From assembly GCF_010389155.1 (NCBI RefSeq), contig NC_057761.1, positions 15,688,501 to 15,752,500 of the forward strand: a stretch of 64,000 nt of DNA, written 5' to 3'. Under the pieces are notes generated by a model, which saw nothing but the letters and a program-made list of their open reading frames with translations, made no database searches and was not told the origin of the DNA. This document shows positions 32,006 through 44,159 of the stretch, piece by piece. Position 1 is the stretch's first letter. Each line of letters starts with the position of its first letter. The DNA is from Erigeron canadensis. Its lineage: Eukaryota > Streptophyta > Magnoliopsida > Asterales > Asteraceae. Position numbers and translations under genes: made by a program.

Positions 32006-33941
32006 ATGGATTATTCCACTGCTTCTACATCTTCTCCTGCTCAAAATGTTAAGTCTACTGTTATTGGTGAAGGTAGTAAGGACAAGTATAAGCTAACAGA
32101 TTCGGATGATTGTGAACCCGAGAATACTACACCACTTACTCCGTCAAAGGTTTCACTGCCTGATGATGATCCTATTTCTGAAGAATCGGAAGATGATTTT
32201 AGCTCTCCTGAGTTTCAGATTAAAATGAATTTAGGAGAAAGTCTGAATGTTGATTTGGTTCCTCAATATCGAGTTAATAAGGATCATCCAGTTGAAAATA
32301 TTCTTGGTAATGCTACAGAACCTGTTCGAACAAGAAATCAGTTGAATAAGGAACTGACTAGTTTGTTTTGTGAAGTGAAAGACACTGGATTGATAACTGA
32401 GTGTTTATATTCTGGTTTCATTTCACAGGGAGAACCAAAGAACGTTAAGGCAGCACTTCAAGATCCATGTTGGGTTGAAGCTATGCAAGAAGAATTAGCT
32501 CAATTTGAAAATCTTGGAGTATGGGAGTTAGTAGATGTGCCTAGAAGTAAAGAACCGATTGTAACTCGTTGGGTATTTAAATGCAAACGAGATGACAAAG
32601 GGGTCGTTACTAGGAACAAGGCACGATTGGTAGTTCAGGGGTTTGCACAACGAGAAGGATATGATTATAACGAAACTTTTGCACCAGTTGCTAGAATTGA
32701 AGCTATAAGGTTATTTTTAGCCTATGCTAGTTTCAAGGGTATAAAGGTGTATCAGTTAGACGTTAAAAGTGCTTTCTTGTATGGTGAAGTGAAAGAAGAA
32801 GTATATGTTCACCAACCACCGGAGTTTGAAGATCCTAACTATCCAAGAAGAGCAAATCGACTTGATAAGGCTCTTTATGGATTACATTAAGCACCCGGAG
32901 TGTGGTATGAGAAGTTGTCGACACATTTGTTGACAAATGGTTTTACAAGAGGATCGATAGACAGCACATTGTTTATCAAATGGAGGAAGCGAGATTATCT
33001 AATTGTACAAGTTCATCTAACACAAAGATGTGCAAAGAGTTCGAAATGAGCATGAAAAAGTAATTTGAAATGAGTGCTATGGGGGAACTTCAATTCTTCC
33101 TCGGACTGCAAGTTGATCAAAGGAAAGATGGATTTTTCATACACAACTCTAAGTATGTCGATGACATTTGAAGAGGCTTCAAATGTTAAAATCCTAGAAA
33201 TATGGTACTCCTATTCAGCAGAATCATGGTTTAGGAGTTCTTGATCCGAAAGATGAACTTGTGGATGCAACTTATTATCGTGCTATCATTGGCTCATTGA
33301 TGTATCTGACCGCTTCGCGTCCAGATATTATGTTCGATGTTTGTCTTTGCGCTAGATTTCAAGCTAGTCCGAAAGAGTCACATTTGGTTGCAGGAAAACG
33401 TATTCTACATTATCTTAAAAGGAACCAAGGGCTTGGTCTATGGTATCCTATGGGTGGAACGTTTGATTTTGTTGCATATACTGATTCGGAATTTGGCGGT
33501 TGTAACAATGACAGAAAGTCTACAACTGGAGGTTGTCAGTTTTTAAGAGGAAGATTAGTATCGTGGCAATGCAAGAAGTAGGCATGTGTTGCTCAGTCTT
33601 CATGTGAGGCAGAGTATATGGCTGCAGGTAGCTGTTGTTCTCAGGTATTGTGGATTCAGCAACAACTTCGTGATTACGGTATGGATTTTCTTGATACTTC
33701 AATTAGAATAGACAATATGTTAGCTATATATATTACTAATAACCCTGTCATGCATAAGGTCACCAAGCATATTGATATTAGACATCATTTCTTGCGTGTT
33801 TGTGCCCAAAAGAAGTTAATTCAATTGGAAAAGGTTATAACTGATGATAATTTAGCCGATTTGTATACCAAAGCATTTGATAAGACTCGATTTGAGAAGT
33901 TAATTCTTCTCAATGGGATGAAGAATGCTGATTCATATTAA
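32006..33941 (+). pseudogene. A2 RT and RNase H, YVDD box deleted
   Basis: The frame 32,006-32,890 is acidic at the N-terminus, then has TRWVFKCKRDDKG and YQLDVKSAFLYGEV, and stops at TAA after ALYGLH, where A1 has Gln. At 33,013/33,014 the sequence jumps from CAAGTT to CATCTAA: 25 bp present in A1 (590-614), encoding the YVDDIIFG block, are missing. The frame is lost until 33,261 (TYYRAIIGSLMYL). RNase H then reads [19 protein letters not shown] and, after a TAG near 33,580, MAAGSCCSQVLWIQQQLRD to the stop at 33,941. Confidence 0.9.
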
Positions 33942-35773
33942 ATCTCTCAAAGAACTAATTTTGTAAGTTTGTGTCTGTAAATAGCTAGAGTCATAAAAAT
34001 ACAAAAAGAGTTCTTAGTGTCATAAAAAACCATAATTATGTGAAAAATCAGAAAATCAAAAGAAATATGACAGAGATTTAAGTTGATGCTTTAAGACGAT
34101 TAGACGTGAGGATACTTAGCTTTTAAGTCTGCTTAATCGTAATATAACTGATTAGTTCAGTGATTACAATTTGGGATATATTGGTAGACACAAAGTAGCA
34201 AGGTTTCCTTAATTTATACAATGTTCTTGTGGGAAACATATTCAGATATACGGCTAAGAATGCTTGCTTTTCAGTAATGAATTGATCTAGTCCTTAAATA
34301 CTGTGAAAGATCTAGCATTATTATAGGATTTATTCAATATGTAGGCAAAAATCTCTACAAATCATAAGCATGAAAGTTAAATGTGATATTGTTTATGCAA
34401 ATGAAATGAATGTTAATTAAGGGGCTAATGTGGTCTTTGAGAGGACAAGTATGTCCTCAGGGTCTTAGTATACCTAGCCTACCTAAAGCTTCCAACTTGG
34501 AATAGGTTGTCAGAAAGTTCGCTACATGGGTCTCATAGAAAATCACAGGTTCCTTATAAATAATGAAGTGCAAAAGCAAATAATGTTAAATCACAAACTA
34601 ATTAAATTTTGTTATCTAAAAAGTTCCTCATGGTTTGTTTAAGGATGTTTTTGAATATATATTGAATATTTGTTATCTTAATGCTTGTATCGATTACGGA
34701 AGTATATCTGAATGTGGGTCACATAAGTTCGCAAACTCATAATGTGGCATGACTAACTGACTAGGTTACATGGTGATACGAAAGTGTCACAACCCAAAGG
34801 AAACTGAAAGTATCGAGTGTTTAAGAGGACAAATATACCGGTAATCGTTGTTGGGTCACTGTTCAGAACTAATAATAAGAGAATTATTTCTCACCCGCAG
34901 GCTTATTTAAATGCTAATTTGATCTAATCTGTAGAAACTTAAGATTTCTTGTAAATAAATAAAGTAGTTTAGTTATTTTTCTTTTGCTTTATTTTGTTTT
35001 GTTTTTATTTGTATTTTATTTTTGTACTATAAGTGTCAGTTTGTGTGTCAAACTAGTTCTTATTGCACGGGAGATTTGATGAACATCTCATGATTCCATA
35101 GGTTGCTTTATGATTCTTAGTGTATTATATGAGTCTTGTTGCTTGTGGTATAAATGTTTAAAAGATGGATTTTCTAATTAATACATAAGTTGTTTAATTT
35201 AGAAAATGAAATGATTTTGAAAATTGAAAAGTCAAAATATTTTTGAATGTGTCTCAAGTAAAATTTTGAAATTTCAATTGTTTTTGGTTGATAAGTATGC
35301 TTGACAAAGATTGGACTTGCCTTAGATTTTTGATCAATTCGACTATGAAAGTGCGGAATGCATCATGTAGTATAATTTTTTGGGAAAACTCATTTACGTG
35401 AAACATTGGTATTCATGTAAATCATTTTGTGTTATCAATATCACAACCTAAGACGTAAAGTGATAGATTGTTGATATGATTCGTAATGCATTATACATTG
35501 AATTTGTTTCTTTGTAAGTTTGCATATAAGTTTAAACATCAATGGAGAAATGATCGATTTTATGTCAAGATCATAATGTAAGATTCATTGGATACATTAT
35601 TTTGATGACGTGTTAGCACGGATGAGTTTTGGTACAATTACATATTCGAGTATCTACAGGTTTATGTTTTCTGAAATTTTGTAATTTTTCTATGTTAAGT
35701 TTTCTGGAGAAATTGACAAAATTTGGTTAAGTGTGCAGCTCGTGTGTATTTTTAAATATTTATTTAAGTTTGT
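33942..35773 (+). other. A2 noncoding spacer after pol
   Basis: No coding frame. Colinear with 1,544-3,586 of A1, including the T-rich run near 34,970-35,030. It is slightly shorter because of small deletions. Confidence 0.7.
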
Positions 35774-35865
35774 CCGTGCTGACGTCAGCATGCCTCGCGC
35801 TGACGTCAGCAAGAAGCCCACGAGGTTAGTCCTTCGGCCCTGCCCACGAACTTAAAATATAAATA
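35774..35865 (+). promoter_or_regulatory. A2 internal promoter-like module, well preserved
   Basis: Two tandem GTGCTGACGTCAGCA / GCGCTGACGTCAGCA sites at 35,774-35,813, each with a perfect palindromic core. They are followed by CGGCCCTGCCCACGAA and a TATA box TATAAATA at 35,858-35,865. The same octamer and order occur in the LTR of the element. It lies 736 bp before the accessory ATG. Confidence 0.6.
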
Positions 35866-36464
35866 CAGGTTTAACCTTGATTTATTTACTTTAATCCGTC
35901 ATTAAACCCTAAAAATTACGACACGAACTAATCTCCTTCGGGCGCACTGTTCATTCGTCCCCTCATTCGATCGATTTCCTCATCTTTTTGTGATATTTAT
36001 CCAGATTTGTTGTTAAATTCATGAACTAGGATAGTTTATTGATGTTTTAACTTCGAAAATCATTGATTACAAGTAGTTATAATGACCAATTTTTGACTTG
36101 TTCTTCACGTGAACAGTACCAAGGATGAACCACGAATTAAAGCCTTGATTATTGATGATTTGACTTAAAATTGGACTTAAAATTGGATTAATTGATGTTT
36201 GTACACTTTAAATCTAACAAAAGTTCTCATTAACATGTCTAAAATCAAGATTAATTAAAGGATTTATGGCTCGTTTACTATTCATACGAAGTAGATGAAG
36301 AACACGAAGAACATGTCACTTCGTGTTCATAAAATGATTTTTAATAGATTTCTGGGCATTTATGCACTGGTATTCGTGAAAAACAAGTCCATGTTGATGT
36401 TCTTCGTTGATTTTGATCAATTTTAACATCGAATGGAGCTGTTTTCTGGGTTCACGAAGGTCTG

Positions 36465-36520
36465 CTCGTGCTGACGTCATCATGAAGAGGTTATACCTCG
36501 TGATGACGTCACCACGAAGC
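36465..36520 (+). promoter_or_regulatory. A2 second internal CRE-like pair
   Basis: CTCGTGCTGACGTCATCATG and CTCGTGATGACGTCACCACG flank a short AGAGGTTATAC spacer. Equivalent to 4,270-4,320 in A1. Lies about 70 bp before the 3' splice site. Confidence 0.45.
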
Positions 36521-36593
36521 AGACTTGAAAATTTTGAATTTTCTAATTTTGTTTAATTATTTGCTTCTCGTTTTTGTCTGTTTTTGTGTAGGT

Positions 36594-39125
36594 ATGGCAG
36601 GACAAGGTGCTGGTGCTCGTGTTTTCATCAAGGAGCATAATGCGGCAATGGATCTCAGCATTACGCAGTCGGGATGCACACCAGAGTTTCACGGTGTCCT
36701 TCAGTATCTCGCACGTTCTCGTATTCATTTCGCTTTGACTGAGAACCCTCCGTTGGTGATAAGTCTCATTCGAGAGTTTGGAACTCCGCTCGAACAGTAC
36801 AGACGAGTGATCATACTGTGATTCACACTACTGTTGGAGAGCGTACTTTCTCGCTCTCAGCTGGAGACTTACGGAGGATATTAGACTTAGGTGATATTGA
36901 CATAGAGCAAGGTCTGACAGAGTTTTCAGAAGCTTTTTGTGACGGTGCTCTATGACATATGGGTTATACTGGTGACATTACCCATCTATACTATAAGAAT
37001 CATTTTAGAGGCAAATGGAAGTTGCTTGCTTACTATCTTTTGAGGTCCATTAGTCATCGGAGTACAGGACATGACTAGATGAACATTTTTACTGCTTCTT
37101 AGATGGTTGCTCTAGTGCTGAACAAGTCGTACGACTTTTCTCAGTACATTTTTGATAATTTTGTTAAGCAGTAGAGATCATTTGGAAGCGACAAGAAGTT
37201 CTTTTAGTTTCCAAGATTTGTGATGATAATCATTCGACATTTTGCAGCTGATTTACCAAAAGACGGTCCTACGTTTAAATTAGGTCATCTAACTCATAAA
37301 GTGTTGTTGAAAGCATGAAACACTTGTCGGGTGCAAATGTTTCGGATCATGTTGATAATCCACCATTGTTCGGATATTTGATTAATCCTAACTATGTTGC
37401 TCCTCGACAAGGTTGGGAAGATGAAGTACCCGTTGCTGCTGCTGATGATGATCAGGCTCAAGATAATCCTCAAGAATAGCGAGTTGATCACTTTGAGGGA
37501 CTCAATGATGTTCCTTTGTATGCTGGAGATCTGGAGAATGATCCAGATATGGATGCTCTTATGCAGGATATTGATGATCCTGTAAATCTTGTTCTACCAA
37601 CTTCTGGAGATGTTACTTCTATTTCTGCTCTAGTTGGTGATGTTGTTGGTCCTTTTGAGCTACCAGTTACTATTAATGCTGGTGATGACTGAGAAGAAGA
37701 TAAAGAAGAAGTAGATAGACTACCAAAGAGAAGAAGAAGACAAGGAGAAGGAGTTGATGCTGTGGAAAGATTGCAAACTTCTCAGCGATCTCAGGCTGAA
37801 ATTGATAGAGAGTTTGCTGCTTATAATGAAGCTATGGAGAGATCTCATGCACCTAACTTGGGTGATACTCCATCAGTTTCTGCTTTAAGATCTTCAGTAT
37901 CTAATATTCCTGTTTCGGTGTCTGCTACTTCTGCTGGTGTTTCTATTGGAGAGAAAAGGCCGAGACCCAAGTTCATTATCAGAGGACGTGGTTCACAAGC
38001 TCAAGTTGTCACTGAGGCTACAACTGTTACGATTCCTACTGCTCTGGAGTCTACAGTTCGTCTAGAGCCAGAGCCAACAACTGCTCCTAGGCCTTCTTCT
38101 ACTCCTATTCAATCGACAGTTCCTATTTCTACTGTCATGGGTCGTTTGTTGGCACCTCTGCAAAGGCCTCAGCCACCTTCATCAGGAACTTTTAGTACTC
38201 GTATGCCTTCGTTTGAAGCTACGATGCCACCGCATGCCTCTACATCTGATGTTGCTTATACTTCATGCCTAGTTTTGCCTGTTCAAGTGCAGGTGAGTCG
38301 TATATTTTCTGAGAAGAAGATGTTAGAGATGAGGGTTACAGCTTTGGAGAATCAGCTAAAGCTCCAAGCTTCTAAGCATCAAGAAGAGATGGAGTTAATG
38401 ACTGCTCTTGTTCATTCTCTTGGTTCTAGACTTGACCAATTCTTGGCTCAAGGGGGAGATAAGGTTGGTTGTAAGGATGATGATCTAGCTAAGAAGACTA
38501 GAGATGATGATCATGAAGATCAAGATCTAGCTCAAGGTCCGAATCAAGGACAACGAACAGAACCAACAGATGGTGAGCCAGAGAATCAAGGTCAAGGTCA
38601 AGATGCTGATGATGCTGCTGTGATTACTTCAGAGACTGCAAACATTCAGGGGGAATCGCCAAGACAGACAGAGTCAGAGATTGCTGGTACAGCTGGTGCT
38701 AGTACATCTGGGACTCAAATAGATAAAGGAAAAGTTGTGGTGGTTGCTCTAGATGCAGATCCTGATGATGGTCCAGAATCAAGAGAAGATGAGGAAGATT
38801 CCAATTCAGGTAAATCCAATTCTGATTCTAAGAGTCCTGATTATCACAATCCACGGAGAGTGAACTCAGAATAAAATAGAATAGAAAGGGAGATTTGAGA
38901 AAAGTTCGCGAATGATCCTTATAATCTTGTTGAAGCTGAATCGAAAGTGCGGGAGAATCTTAGCATAGAGGTTAATCAAGCTCATATAGACCTTGATAGT
39001 GATCAATGGTCAAATTAGATCGTCATTGGAGAGAGAGAAGACGACTAAGGATTTTAAATCGCATGTCGTCTGGCTCTGAACAAGATGATTCTGATGATCC
39101 TGAAGATTCAGATTATTTACCTTAG
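36594..39125 (+). pseudogene. A2 accessory ORF 1
   Basis: Starts at the ATG after GTGTAG (MAGQGAGARVFIKEHNAA). The same blocks as in A1 are readable: EFHGVLQYLARSRIHFALTE, IREFG, MGYTGDITH, FSQYIFDNF and FPRFVMIIIRHFAADLP. A frameshift near 36,800 and many stops disrupt the globular domain. The C-terminal region is intact from 37,762 to 38,874 (370 codons): AEIDREFAAYNEAMERSHAP, a KKMLEMRVTALENQLKLQ coiled coil, then an acidic Gln/Asp-rich tail. The final DSDDPEDSDYLP ends at TAG 39,123-39,125. A KRRRRQ basic patch lies near 37,728. Confidence 0.65.
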
Positions 39126-39385
39126 TGTTAATGATTTCTGTACTTAGATAATGTTTATATGATAAATATTAATGTTTTAAGTTGTTACATTATATTTATG
39201 ATATAACATTTGTATAAATTTAAATAGATAAAGATTATAAGATAAATGTTGATGTATGATTACATTATATTTATGATATAATATTATTTATTTTTATTTC
39301 TTTTATGTATTTATACTATTTTTAATGTCTTGACTTATGTTTTATGTTCTTTATCTTTGCATATTTGAACTGTTAAATTTCATAT
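39126..39385 (+). other. A2 intron-like gap, acceptor lost
   Basis: AT-rich and colinear with 6,905-7,291. The position corresponding to the A1 acceptor TTGAATTGCAG reads TTAAATTTCAT before ATAAGCTTC, so the AG is gone. Confidence 0.55.
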
Positions 39386-40444
39386 AAGCTTCAAAGGATA
39401 GGTGCATTGGATGATCTTGACGCTGAGGATGATTTAGACAGTATCAATGATGAAGATCTGGAAGAAGGAAAGTTCATTACTTCAGAGGTTGATAGGAAAA
39501 GGTTACTTGATATACCTTATGACTTTGATCGTGTCTTTAATGAAGATGAAGTCTTTCAAGTTGAACCGGTAGCTGAAGTAGAACATCTCAATCTTAATTC
39601 AATCAGAGATAGTCCAGATGAACCTAGGAATGCAACAAATTTGAGGTTTGCTATATCTGCAAATATAGTAGATGAAGGACATGATAATATAGTTGATCTA
39701 TTCTGGAATATAGATGCTACACGAGAGGTTGATCTTGGAAGATTTAATATACCTCAGGTGCAGCAAGATCCTGAGTTTATTATTAATAGACTGATTCTAG
39801 GTTATAGAGGACATACTGGTTTGGTAATGCGTGATACATATAAGCCATCGATGTTTTGGAAGTTTATCTCAGACAACGATGCACCCAAGTATTTCTCAGT
39901 GATACAAAGTTGGTTCTTCGATCATGGAATCGAATTATTTGTTATCAAGAGAAAAGAAGGATGCCAGTACATGTCAATGAGTCAAAGACATTTCCACTCT
40001 CTCGGTGATTCTGATTTGTAAGACTTGGGAAGAAGATGGTTCGTTAATCTTCAACAAAACGGATTTGTAGATTTCAACTGGAATAGATTCCGAGATAAAA
40101 GAATTTGGAATTTTAGTGATAGAGGTTTGAAGCCAGAAGATAGGTTGACTAAGCCTACACCAAAGAAGAAGATTAAGAATCCAGATGGAACATTTCAGTT
40201 TGTCCAGAGAAGGATAAAATGTGTTAAGAAGGTTCCCGCTATAAAATCGAATAAAGATATGCTGACAACAATGACATTTTGGCAGATAGATATCAAATCA
40301 GGTGAAGCACAAATGTTTGTTGATGATTCAAAGAAACAAATGTTGCTACGCATGTATGATCCGATGCAGGTTGTCAACATTCTCACACATTGCTTATAAG
40401 AGAGAATTCATGCGAATAGCACAAGGCTTTTGTTTAATGGATAG
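39386..40444 (+). pseudogene. A2 accessory ORF 2
   Basis: Open from LQRIGALDDLDAEDDLDS to a single in-frame TAA at 40,019-40,021, then open again in the same frame (RRWFVNLQQNGFVDFNWNRF) to 40,399. Compared with A1 it keeps the frame where A1 has a frameshift, but lacks about 30 codons near 40,378 (the GDQRRLL...RRYRN segment). The end (RLLFNG, stop at 40,444) matches A1. Conserved blocks: PYDFDRVFNEDEV, RGHTGLVMRDTYKPSMFW and MTFWQIDIKSGEAQMFVDD. Confidence 0.6.
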
Positions 40445-40498
40445 CTTTGAAGTTCAAAGACTTTAAAGAAATCTAGTTGCAACTATCAAGGGGGAGTC

Positions 40499-41094
40499 TG
40501 TAGATGCAGATTCGTTGTGACAATCGCAACATAGATTTGATTATCGTTTATGTTTTAGGAACTATGTTTGTAATCATTTAAATAAGAACTTGTGTTGGTA
40601 TTTAATAATTACAGTTGAACTTCAATATTATATATGTTTATGTTTTGTATTGTATTGTGTTTGTGTGTTATATATTGTTTTGCAGGTACAAGAACATAGA
40701 ACCAAGGTTTATAAGTGTCGTAGAATACTTAAACGATGGGTGGATGTTATGTAAAGGTCAAACAAAGTCAAACAAGAACCAAAAGGACGAACCTCGTGCT
40801 AACGTCATCAGCATGTAGGATTGACCTCGTGCTGACGTCAGCAAGAGGCAGTTCGGTTGGTTGATTAATCAGGCTTAATTACTTCGATTAAGGCCTAAGC
40901 CCACACGAACCAATACCATACTAGTATAAATACACACCTAATCTACGAAATTAGGTAATCGTTTGGTTAATGAACGTTTTACAAATTACGAATTAAGTCG
41001 AATTGTTGTTCGTGTGCTCTTCTACACGAATCACTACTTCGTGCAACACCTTAGGTTGGTTAATTACTTGTTAATCGACAAAAGGCAATAGCAA
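40499..41094 (+). repeat. 3' LTR of A2, truncated by element E
   Basis: Begins TGTAGATGC two bases after the AAGGGGGAG tract (40,488-40,496). Contains the paired TGACGTCA-type sites at 40,792-40,850, though the second palindrome is damaged (GCAAGAGG instead of GCACGAG), and TATAAATA at 40,925-40,932. Similarity to the A1 LTR stops at GGCAATAGCAA, where the E LTR begins. Confidence 0.75.
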
Positions 41095-44000
41095 TGTAAC
41101 ACCCGTCGTTTAAAAATATGGATTTCCAAAAACTTTCACTTAACGGCCTCATAGAAAGCGAAATTAAACTTTAAAAGTCCAAACCAGCAAAATCTGTTTG
41201 GTTTATTCATTAAATGGTGTTACTAGTCATATCATCAAAACAAATTTAAATGGAAATCCATCGGTCGCCCAACATTAAACAACCGACATTATAGTAAATA
41301 CAAATCATAAATATCTAAACATAAATCAATGTCTAATGCGGGTAGCCACTATGGGTAAATTACAGCCAGCTTCAAGACCATCTACCCATGTCTCACATCC
41401 TCTTACATCTACCTGCTCACTATTGTTGGACCTGAGGGCACAACACATTTTAAAAGGGCAAGTGTTAGCTAATGAATTAGCTAAGTAAGATAACACATAG
41501 TTTATAAAACGTTTGTCCATTTAAAAAATTATATAAAAGTCATATTAAGTCGTTAAGGCACATATCATCAAACATATCGTCTCACATACATATCATAGCA
41601 TCAACATCTTTCATATTAGGATGGGTCATCCTAAATGTGCCTAGTCATCTTTTGCATCTTCACATATCACATCTAAACATCTTTATAGTTGTGACATAAG
41701 TCACGCATCTCATATAACAATTGCATCTTTATAAGTGTGACATAAGTCACACCCGACTGGATGGACAAACCTTAAGGCTGTACATCATTGTCGTTAAGGA
41801 ATGGCAAGCCAGTCCCTGACTAATCCGTATGTTCAAGACAAGTGGGGTTGGTAAGACCTCCCGTATTACTCTTCACGTTGTACCTCGTTGCAAGGTGCCA
41901 CCCAAGCAACAACATCAAACGTACTACCCTGGCAAAGGCACATACGGGTTAAGCTTAACACTTTCATCTCTGTAAAATAGCTCGAGCATTTTCATCACAT
42001 ACAGTTTAGGTGTTCATGTTACCTAAACATTAATCACATAGCACATCATATATCATTAACGTTTGGGCCCTTAAACATGCACGTGTCATGGCAACTTACA
42101 AAGTCTAGTGAACTAGATGTACAAGCCATGTAATCATCATATCTCACATTCACATTTACACATGCACATTTACATATTAAGCATCATTACATATCAAGCA
42201 TGGTCACATGACATACATTATCATATATCTCATATCGTTATTCATCATATGTCATTGCATTGCATATATAATTACATATCATCCTTCATTGCATACAACA
42301 TCTAATCACATATTGTATTTCATAACACCTCAAGCATTGCATAGCAGTTCATGGCCTCTCATCTAAGAACATATTATCTCATATCATTGGGGTAGCATTT
42401 CAGGCATCAATATACATTTACATAGCCCATATCACCTCCTATATAATCCCGAGTACCCATAAGCAAACAAGATATCATTAGGGGAAGTTATTATATGAAT
42501 ACTATGTTTTTGTTGAACCCTCAGTATGTCAAAGTATTGTATCTTACCTCATGACGAACACAACGATACACCAAACACAAGTTAACAAGCTTCACAATTA
42601 TCCCGAGTGACCTATATCAAGTTCATTGTCATTAAACTTGCATAAGTCCATTCTCATAAGGTTACCAAACCATCTATTAACTTAGGTACACTTATAGGAC
42701 CCTTAAACTCTTGTTTCGGACCTTAAACGGACTTACAGACACTTTATGCGGCTCATACTTTGAATATGCGTCTCATATTTGCTTCAAAAATCACCCAAAA
42801 CTCTCCCAGGCCCCGATATGCGCCGCACATAAACTATATGCGCCGCATATGGGGTGCTGGTCGAAAGACTGACTCGCGCCCTTCACTTGTAGACGACTTT
42901 TCGACCTCTAGATGACCAAGTTAGTCAAAACATAGTTCTTATGAAATGTAGGGAATTCAAAGACCTTTCCAGAAATATAAAGTTTGACTCTTGAAGTTTT
43001 TGAATGAATGATTTATGTTGTTTGCAACACAGGTCTGCAGAATTCGTCCGAAACCTGACCACTTCTGGAAATCGACATTTTTCGCATATCTCTTGGCAAA
43101 ATCACAGGAAACTTTGTTCATAAAGAATTTAGGGGACACATATACCTTTTAAAAAATGTAAGATTCATCTCTTATCTCATTCATATCAAAAAGATATGAT
43201 TTTTTCAATGTAACAACAGAATCAGGCCTTGAAATCTTTATCGTTTTGAAAGCAATTTCGATCATCAAACATACATGGTTGATACCCACGACCTCTACAG
43301 TTCATATAGACCAAATTATGAATCATTTGACACTATGAAATGGTATGTGGATTCATGGATTCATTAAACACATCACAATTGATTTGACACCCGTTTTTGA
43401 CCTAAATCGACTCACAAACATAATCGAATTCAAATCAAGCCTCTAGACCAGGTGTGAACCCTATGTTGGTCATATTTGAACATTAAAATAACATTAACAA
43501 TGATTTCATACCTGTAGGAAATCTCTAGATACTAAATGATTGCAATAACAATCACCGATTCACCCGAAATCACCGATTCTATCAATAAAATGTATTCAAT
43601 CGGTCAAGACCATATATGAACGAATTGAATAGATGAACATTACCAAAAATCAGTAGGAATTACCATCTTTACCTTAAAGGTGATTATAGATTCGATCTAC
43701 AAGCGGTTAATCACTCCAATTCAACCCGAAATCGCAAGAAACTCTCTAGAATTGCTCAAGAGACAAAGGGGCGGTTCTAGGGTTCCAAGAAGAATGATGA
43801 ATCAGATTTTGGGGCTAATGATCTGATTAGAAATCCCTAATCACGTTTTTAACTTTCCACATATGTCAAAATTAGTCCCTAGACTCCCGTATGGTTCATT
43901 TTAGGCTAAAATCACATGTTAGGAATACTTACAACACATCCAACACCTTAAGGACCTCTAAAGGCATTAAACTATACCTTTAAACACTTATTCACATCAA

Positions 44001-44137
44001 CCATTAAGGCATTAAAGCCTTAAACATATAGCACGTTAAACACATATAATCATTAAATTTTCTAGAGACTTAACGTACACGCGATGTTGACTTAACGATT
44101 CAAGTCAACCATTAAATAAAAGTTTCAGAATGTTACA
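41095..44137 (-). repeat. 3' LTR of Ty3/gypsy element E (3,043 bp)
   Basis: Plus strand begins TGTAACACCCG and ends TGTTACA, a 7-bp terminal inverted repeat; the preceding five bases in the host LTR are AGCAA. On the minus strand the polypurine tract CTCAAGGGGGAGGT (44,141-44,154) directly precedes it, a tail typical of plant gypsy elements (GAGGACAGAATCCTCTCAAGGGGGAGG). No gene inside. GCGCCGCA(T/C)AT repeats lie near 42,817-42,850. Two related gene-free LTR-like repeats (K and L) are at 51,832-58,860. Confidence 0.8.
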
Positions 44138-44159
44138 ATTACCTCCCCCTTGAGAGGAT

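Larger units (their letters stand above)
30187..41094 (+). mobile_element. Sirevirus-like copia element A2, 5'-truncated, 3' LTR cut by E
   Basis: Runs from the gag C-terminus through protease, integrase, RT, RNase H, spacer, promoter-like module, accessory ORFs 1 and 2 and polypurine tract to a partial 3' LTR. It is colinear with A1 from about 32,430 on. Pol is more decayed than in A1, whereas the internal promoter-like sites are better preserved. The copies differ by many substitutions and indels, so they look like separate insertions of one family and not a recent segmental duplication. Confidence 0.85.

Noticed and set aside
30187..41094. A1 and A2 as a recent segmental duplication
   Set aside because: Many substitutions, independent lesions in pol and different flanks point to two insertions of one family.
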